From positions 9,948,501 through 10,012,500 of the forward strand of contig OX365944.1 of NCBI GenBank assembly GCA_947247005.1: DNA of 64,000 nucleotides, in the 5' to 3' direction. The translations under genes and the position numbers were made by a program. The stretch's first letter is position 1; every line of letters starts with the position of its first letter. This document shows, piece after piece, positions 58,975 to 64,000 of the stretch. Source of the stretch: Spisula solida. Lineage: Eukaryota; Mollusca; Bivalvia; Venerida; Mactridae. The notes beneath the pieces are model-generated. The model did no database searches. It had not been told where the DNA came from and worked only from the letters and a program-made list of their open reading frames with translations.

Positions 58975-59110
58975 GTTTCAATTCGCTCCTTAACATTTTA
59001 ACACCTCATAAAGACGACGTGCAGAACCAACGTTCCTTACCGGCTTATTAATATCACTGTTTGGTGTCAAACGTTTGAACCTTGCATTTCGTGTTCGCTC
59101 CATAGACTAA
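58975..59110 (+). repeat. Single unit of the 26.5-kb array family
   Basis: 'ataaagacgacgtgcagaac', 'caacgttccttaccggct', 'tttgaaccttgcatttcgtg', matching units at 26510-27590. Confidence 0.75.
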
Positions 59111-59284
59111 ACAGCCGATCACAGAAGTCTTAAACTTCAAGATACTACAATCACATGGCGTAATGCCCAACACACAACTAAACGAGACAAAATTCTGGCA
59201 TAATGATGAGAGACATAGTGTCAGCTATACAAAAGCTGAAAAGTATAGTTTTAGTTGTCAAAAAGTTATTAAAAGTTTAATAAC

Positions 59285-59640
59285 AAGATGTGTTTGTAAA
59301 ACACGTATGCCCCAAATGGCAGCCCAATAGTCAAAATTGGCGAAGGTCACAATGACCTTGACCTCAATTTAATAGAGGTCGTCTACTGTTGATGACCAAC
59401 CTCCATCTAAAGTTTGAATATCCTAGGGGATGACGTTCTTGAGTTATTGAACTGAAACCTTTTGAATTGTCAAACATGGTGAAGGCCGCAGTGACATTTG
59501 ACCTACTGATCTCAAAATCAATAGGGATCAGATACTGTTCATGACCAACCTCCATGTAAAGTTTGAAGATAATAGGGCAAAGCGTTCTTGAGTTATTGAA
59601 CGCAAACCATTTGAGACGGTTTAAGGCGTAAAAAACAATC
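59285..59640 (-). repeat. 'gggggcata' repeat, reversed
   Basis: The plus strand starts 'aacaagatgtgtttgtaaaa' and 'cacgtatgccccaaatggc', then two tandem blocks each with 'gaccaacctccat' and 'cttgagttattgaac'. Same family as 22575-22840. The minus 92-codon frame is repeat-derived. Confidence 0.8.
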
Positions 59641-59644
59641 AAAG

Positions 59645-60480
59645 TCTATTAATCTATTAGCCCATATTTACTCTTTTATAGGCAACGACACGGACGTGTG
59701 CCGTCAACATGAATGCAGAACAAGTGGGCATAATATTTTGAAATTAAGGTCATAGGTGTATCACCTGATCTCGATGCAACATTGGTTGATTCGACCGCAC
59801 CTCACCACTATTACTAACAACACATGGTTTCAAACCAGCTACGCGCTTTTATTTCCCCTTCTTGCTGGTCTTGGTCCATCGATCTCATGTTTCGCTTCGG
59901 CATTATGCCAATTTTTTTAACCAAAAAAAACATGCAAATAGATCTAATTAGGTCTCTCTCCTAAACCAAATAAACTATCTAAAGATTTAAATATTAAACC
60001 AATACACAAGATCTTTACAAATAATGACGTCATGAGTTATGACGTTCAACAATCGCTTTAAATTTAAATCAATATTTTGTTAAACCTCACGTCGAACTTT
60101 GCGCTTCACCACACATGCTGCCCGTGTCACGGCATGTAGTGTTCAAACTGATTTTATATAATTAAAGCAAATTATTTTACTCAGAATTCACAATAAATCA
60201 AATCAATCGTCTTTAAAATTTTAAAGAGACAGACAGAAGCTACTAATATGGACTAAATCTACTGCATCTATTCGATGTTAACAGCACGTGGACTTTGCAC
60301 AATGAAATCAATCAACTCACGACTGCTTTAATCAACTCACTACTGCTTTCTTCGAAGTCAGGAATTAAAAGAATGTGCCAGCTCCAAATTCTTTCCTTAT
60401 AATATGCCCATCTAAAAATAGCCTCTGGATTAACCAATCGCCGAGCGTTATGATTTATATCGTTTCTGGGGTAAAAACAT
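59645..60480. other. Intergenic DNA
   Basis: No gene seen. Contains 'atgacgtcatgagttatgacg' near 60024, another CRE-type palindrome. Confidence 0.35.
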
Positions 60481-60481
60481 A

Positions 60482-61800
60482 AACAAGAGGGCACAAAGGG
60501 CCATAGGTCGCTCACCTGCCCTAGTAGTTCATGCAGACACCCTAATGGTAGTCTCTATTGCATGTACAAGGTTTTCATATTGTCTTATAAAACAACCTTG
60601 TAATTTACATCACATAGACCCAATGGCATATTTGAAGTTTAAGCCAAGTTTTGTCTATGATTTGACCTAATGTCCAAGTTTTTTACCCTAGATGACCCAA
60701 TATCGAACTTCACCAAGATTTTTTGAGATGATCATTGTGTCCTAGTTTCATAAAGAATAGGCCAAAATTGTGACCGCTACAGACTACACAAGGTTTTTCA
60801 ATGATTTGACCTTGTGACCTAGTTTTTGACCCCAGATGACCCAATATCGAACTTGATCTAGATTTTGTTGACATAATTATTGTGACCAAGTTTCATAAAG
60901 ATTAAGTCCAAATTTTGACCTCTACAGACTACACAAGGTTTTTCTATGATTTGATACACAAGTTTTTTCTATGATTTGACCCCGGATGACCCAATATCGA
61001 ACTTGGCCTAGATTTCGTTGAGATGATCATTGTGACCTTGTTAGTCCCCTACCGGTTTTTGACCGGATGGGACTATAGGTTTGCCCTCCGTCCGTCAAAA
61101 AATCTGGATCCTGACATAACTCAAATAGTTTCCAAGCTAGGTTTATGAAACTCTGTATGTAAATAGGGGGCAATAAGGGCATTATGCACGTCTAAACATA
61201 TTTTGATTCTGTGGTTGCTATGGCAACAGAAAGAGTGTAAATATGCCCAAATGGATCCTGCCATAACTCAAACAGTTTCCAAGCTAGGTTTACGAAACTT
61301 GATATGTGGATAGGGGACAAAAAGGGGATTATGCATGTCTAGTAATATTTTGATTCTGACAAATATTGTGGTTGCTATGGCAACAGAAACATTGAAAATG
61401 ACCTCAAACCGGTAGGGGACTTCTGTATTGCTTCTGTATTGCTTGCAATTCTTAATTACTGGTTTCATTAAGATTAGGCCAAAATTGTGACCTCTACTGA
61501 CTACACAAGGTTTTTCTATGATTGGACCTTGTGACCTTGTTTTTGACCTCGGATGACCCAATATTAAACTTGACCTAGATTTTGTTGTGATAATAATTAT
61601 GACCTAGTTTCATAAAAATTAGGCCAAACTTATTACCTCGACTGTCTACACAAGGTTTTTCTATGCTTTGACCTTGTGACCTAGTTTTTGTGACCAAGTT
61701 TCATAATGATAAGGCTAAAACTGTGACCTCTAGTGTCTACACAAGTAAATTGTGGACGGACGGACGACGGACGAAGAGTGATCACAAAAGCTCACTCTGC
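60482..61800 (+). repeat. 'gacctagtttttgacc' tandem element K4, interrupted
   Basis: Head 'aaacaagagggcacaaaggg' and 'cataggtcgctcacctgccc'; units interrupted at 61041-61457 by a Helentron-like element; end 'ggacggacggacgacggacg' and 'cacaaaagctcactctg'. The last ~25 bp of the family end ('tttgtgacaggtgagctaaa') are absent here but present at 62787-62807, as if a ~1-kb insertion separated them. Confidence 0.85.
61041..61457 (+). mobile_element. Helentron-like element, copy 4, nested in K4
   Basis: 'ttagtcccctaccggttttt' to 'gcttgcaattcttaattact'. Contains an internal tandem duplication of about 147 bp ('ggatcctg(a/c)cataactcaaa' at 61106 and 61253), each copy with GTTGCTATGGCAAC (61214-61227 and 61371-61384). 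The host repeat resumes ('tttcattaagattaggcc') with no visible duplication at the junctions. The minus frame 61268-61561 is a shadow. Confidence 0.85.
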
Positions 61801-62090
61801 TACTTCCAATAGTTTCGTATTTTGTTTAATTATTATAATATGGGTTTGTATCTGGATTTAAACGCCAATTCCGTTTACAGTGGAGTTTTTCAATCTTAAA
61901 TAATCAATAATATGTCATAATTTCTCAGTATTCAAATGTTTGACCGGGGCCAAAAGTTATATGGAGCTAGGAGTTATTTATTTGTATTTGCCGGTTGTCC
62001 TCTTACTATGTCGTCCCCGCGAGTCGCATACTACCTGGTTCGCGTTCATGAGTCTATCTATAGCTATGGAGTTATGGATGTAGTGTTCTG

Positions 62091-62245
62091 TCCCCTACCG
62101 GTTTTTGACCGGAGGGGACTACTGGTTTGCCATCAGTCCGTCAGTTTTGGTTCTGACGGGAATTGTGGTTGCTATGGCAACAGACACATTGAAAATAGCT
62201 TTAAACCGGTAGGGGACTTCTGTATTGCTTGCAATTCTTAATGAC
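62091..62245 (+). mobile_element. Helentron-like element, copy 5 (internally deleted)
   Basis: 'gtcccctaccggtttttgac' to 'gcttgcaattcttaatgact', only about 155 bp; the middle between 'catcagtccgtcag' and 'gacgggaattgtggttgc' is deleted, but GTTGCTATGGCAAC is retained at 62168-62181. Confidence 0.85.
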
Positions 62246-62299
62246 TTGTTCATTACGTCATATCTTGATTTGTTCAATTACGTCATTTTACTTATTGAA

Positions 62300-62782
62300 A
62301 CTGGGTCACTCGTCTTAAGGTTTTCAGAGTTTTTGTTGCTGAAATCGGGCCTTTCAGCGTTTTAATACTGTTTCTTAACTTTTGAGACTAAAGGCTGCTA
62401 ACATTCAGCGTAGGCTTTCTGCCTTTTCTTTGCTGAATCTTTTCTATTCAGCTTTTAAACAATGAGACAAGGGGCGTTTAATTTTTTTGGTCGGTAGTGT
62501 GTTGGACACTTCTTCGTTTTAAGATTTCTTACAGCTAAAGCGGGGCATTATAGTCATTTTGCTGTGGAAACTGGGTCATTCAGCTAGTAACAATTTATTG
62601 TACTTTTTGATAGCTTGGACTTGGGCGGATCTGCGCTTGTTTTGTTGGGGATTGTGTCTTTATATGTTTTATGTTTCCTGTGCTCGTATGGTTCAGTTGG
62701 GCATTGTGCTTTGTGTGTTTTAATGTTTTCTGTGCTCGGCTGGTTAAGTTTAGTGCTGCCTTTCCTGTCTGACTTAATAAAT
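62300..62782 (-). repeat. 'gtcagacagggaaggcag' family, reversed
   Basis: Internal reverse words 'attcagcgtaggc', 'cattcagctag', then 'cttggacttgggcggatctg', 'gttttctgtgctcggctgg', 'cctttcctgtctgacttaat'. Both overlapping frames here are shadows. Confidence 0.8.
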
Positions 62783-62845
62783 CTTTTTGTGACAGGTGAG
62801 CTAAAAACCTACTAGGCACAATGCCCAACTAAACATATCAAAAAG

Positions 62846-63340
62846 ATTATATTAAGCCAGACAGGGAATGCAGCACTCAACTTAACCAGCCGAGCACAGA
62901 AAACATTAAAAACACATCCAGCGCAATGCCCAACTAAACAAAGATCCGTCCAAATCCAAGCTGTCGAAAAGTATAATTAAATTATTAGTTTCTGCAACCA
63001 AAACACTGAATGCCCTAGCTGAATGACCCAGTTTCCACTCCCAACCAAGAAAATTAATCAAACATCGTCCCAGCTGTTAAAAAGCTGAATGGAAAAGTTT
63101 CGGCAAACAAAAGGCGGAATGCCTACGCTGAATGACAAGTTACTGACCAAGTTACAACAGTAAAACTGCTGAAATACATAGTTACAGCTGCCTTAAGCCC
63201 GAAAAGTTAGGCAACAGTATTATTTAACGTTGAAAGGCACTGTGCCGGTCTTAGCTGAATGACCTAGTTTCAGCACTAAAAAAGCTAATAGCCCAAGCCG
63301 GATGACCTGGTTTCAATACGTAAAATATCCCAGCTGAATG
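62846..63340 (+). repeat. 'gtcagacagggaaggcag' family, long copy with minisatellite
   Basis: Best example of the family: head 'ttaagccagacagggaatgc', 'ccagccgagcacagaaaac', 'gcgcaatgcccaactaaac', 'ccaagctgtcgaaaagtata', then a degenerate array of about 35-45-bp units of the type 'agctgaatgacc(c/t)agttt' plus 'cagcactaaaa' to about 63340. The unit carries CAGCTG-like E-box words. No coding capacity. Confidence 0.85.
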
Positions 63341-64000
63341 TAAAAAATCTTCATCAATGGTATACTGAGGACATAATTACACAAGTTATACGACGTCATC
63401 TTAATTTGTAGTTTATGACATGACGTCATTTCATTTTTATTATCAAAGCGATTTCCAGCATTAGATCAAAATTTTACATTAATTAAGTTGACTACCATAA
63501 CCATAACATTCGTGCGGCTGCAAGGTTTTTACATTGATTATTAAAATTTCAGACAGTTGAAGCTATAACTTTATAAGCTTTTTAGACAGCTGAAACGTTT
63601 TGACAGCTGAAACTTGGACTTTCAGCGGTTTAGTTTCATTTTCCTCGTTCAGTTAGACATGGTGTGTGTTATTTCTCTGCCCTCGTGTATTCTGAATTAC
63701 ATATAATGTGTTTCACAAAACATTCGTTTCTGGCAGATCTAGTCTTGCGTGATAATATATTGCTTTGTATCTATTAGCTGAAACTAGGTCATTTCGCTTT
63801 ATATAGGTAGTACATTGTACAAGGTCTTTCAGCTTTTCGACAGCTTGGACTTAGACTGGCTTTTTGAGAATTTATTGAATGTGCTGATTCATATCTAATA
63901 TAGATCTAGATCTGAATGTGCTTTAGAAAAAATAACGACGACTCTTCTTTAAAATTTTCGAACTCATGCTTTTTTTAATTTCAATCGCATATAGTCTATT
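63341..64000. other. Repeat-derived and AT-rich DNA at the window end
   Basis: 'gacgtcatc' and 'atgacgtcattt' occur at 63390-63430. From 63540 to 63860 reverse-oriented words of the same minisatellite family ('gacagctgaaac', 'tagctgaaactaggtcattt', 'cagcttggacttaga') reappear. No gene. Confidence 0.5.

Larger units (their letters stand above)
61803..62786. other. ~1-kb block separating K4 from its end
   Basis: Comprises AT-rich DNA, Helentron-like copy 5 (62091-62245) and a reversed 'gtcagacagggaaggcag' family member (62300-62782). The 101-codon frame 61936-62241 spans the border with copy 5 and is not convincing. Confidence 0.5.

Noticed and set aside
61936..62241. 101-codon plus-strand frame
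   Set aside because: Its second half is Helentron-like copy 5; the rest has no motif.
1..64000. Viral or bacterial origin
   Set aside because: No compact coding, spliced genes, SINE/LINE/DNA transposons and microsatellites all point to animal nuclear DNA.

Overview
This window looks like non-model invertebrate nuclear DNA, most likely from a bivalve mollusc. It is AT-rich, has no dense coding blocks, shows GT/AG introns with good donors, and is packed with dispersed families I associate with bivalve genomes (arrays of 'gacctagtttttgacc' units, 'gtcccctaccgg' elements, 'gggggcata' elements, tRNA-derived SINE heads). The organism is an inference from repeat style and intron structure, not a database match.

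Layout. 1-13.9 kb: mostly unannotatable AT-rich DNA with two pairs of dispersed repeats, a ~1 kb element made of degenerate ATCGT-type words (5.85-6.86 kb) and a dead Tc1/mariner-like transposase (10.6-11.6 kb). 14.09-16.72 kb: a 2.6 kb fold-back transposon with ~750-bp inverted arms, CAC...GTG ends and a clean 5-bp target duplication. 17.0-26.4 kb, plus strand: a ten-exon, unprocessed pseudogene of a MULE-transposase/SWIM-zinc-finger protein. Splice sites and phases can still be followed through all ten exons despite five in-frame stops and three frameshifts. 26.5-34 kb: tandem arrays, SINE heads and a 1.27 kb TIR element. 33.2-34.9 and 43.8-45.1 kb: a duplicated segment; the second copy preserves the empty site of a Helentron-like insertion in the first. 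36-48 kb: repeats, hairpin elements and one candidate terminal exon (42.3 kb, minus).

51.35-54.72 kb, minus strand: the best intact gene. Five exons join without a stop into about 407 codons encoding a GHGKG-containing region, an OTU-type domain with a DGNCFFW motif and a C-terminal domain. A LINE 3' fragment sits in its first recognised intron in the opposite orientation. 54.8-64 kb: again nested repeats, with several insertions into older elements that give exact boundaries.

The genes do not form a pathway. The window reads as accessory genome in which transposon-derived proteins decay or persist among stacked mobile elements. The most interesting signals are the CAC-ended fold-back element, the Helentron-like family carrying RFX X-box-like palindromes, the arrays carrying regularly spaced nuclear-receptor-type half-sites, and the intact OTU gene.
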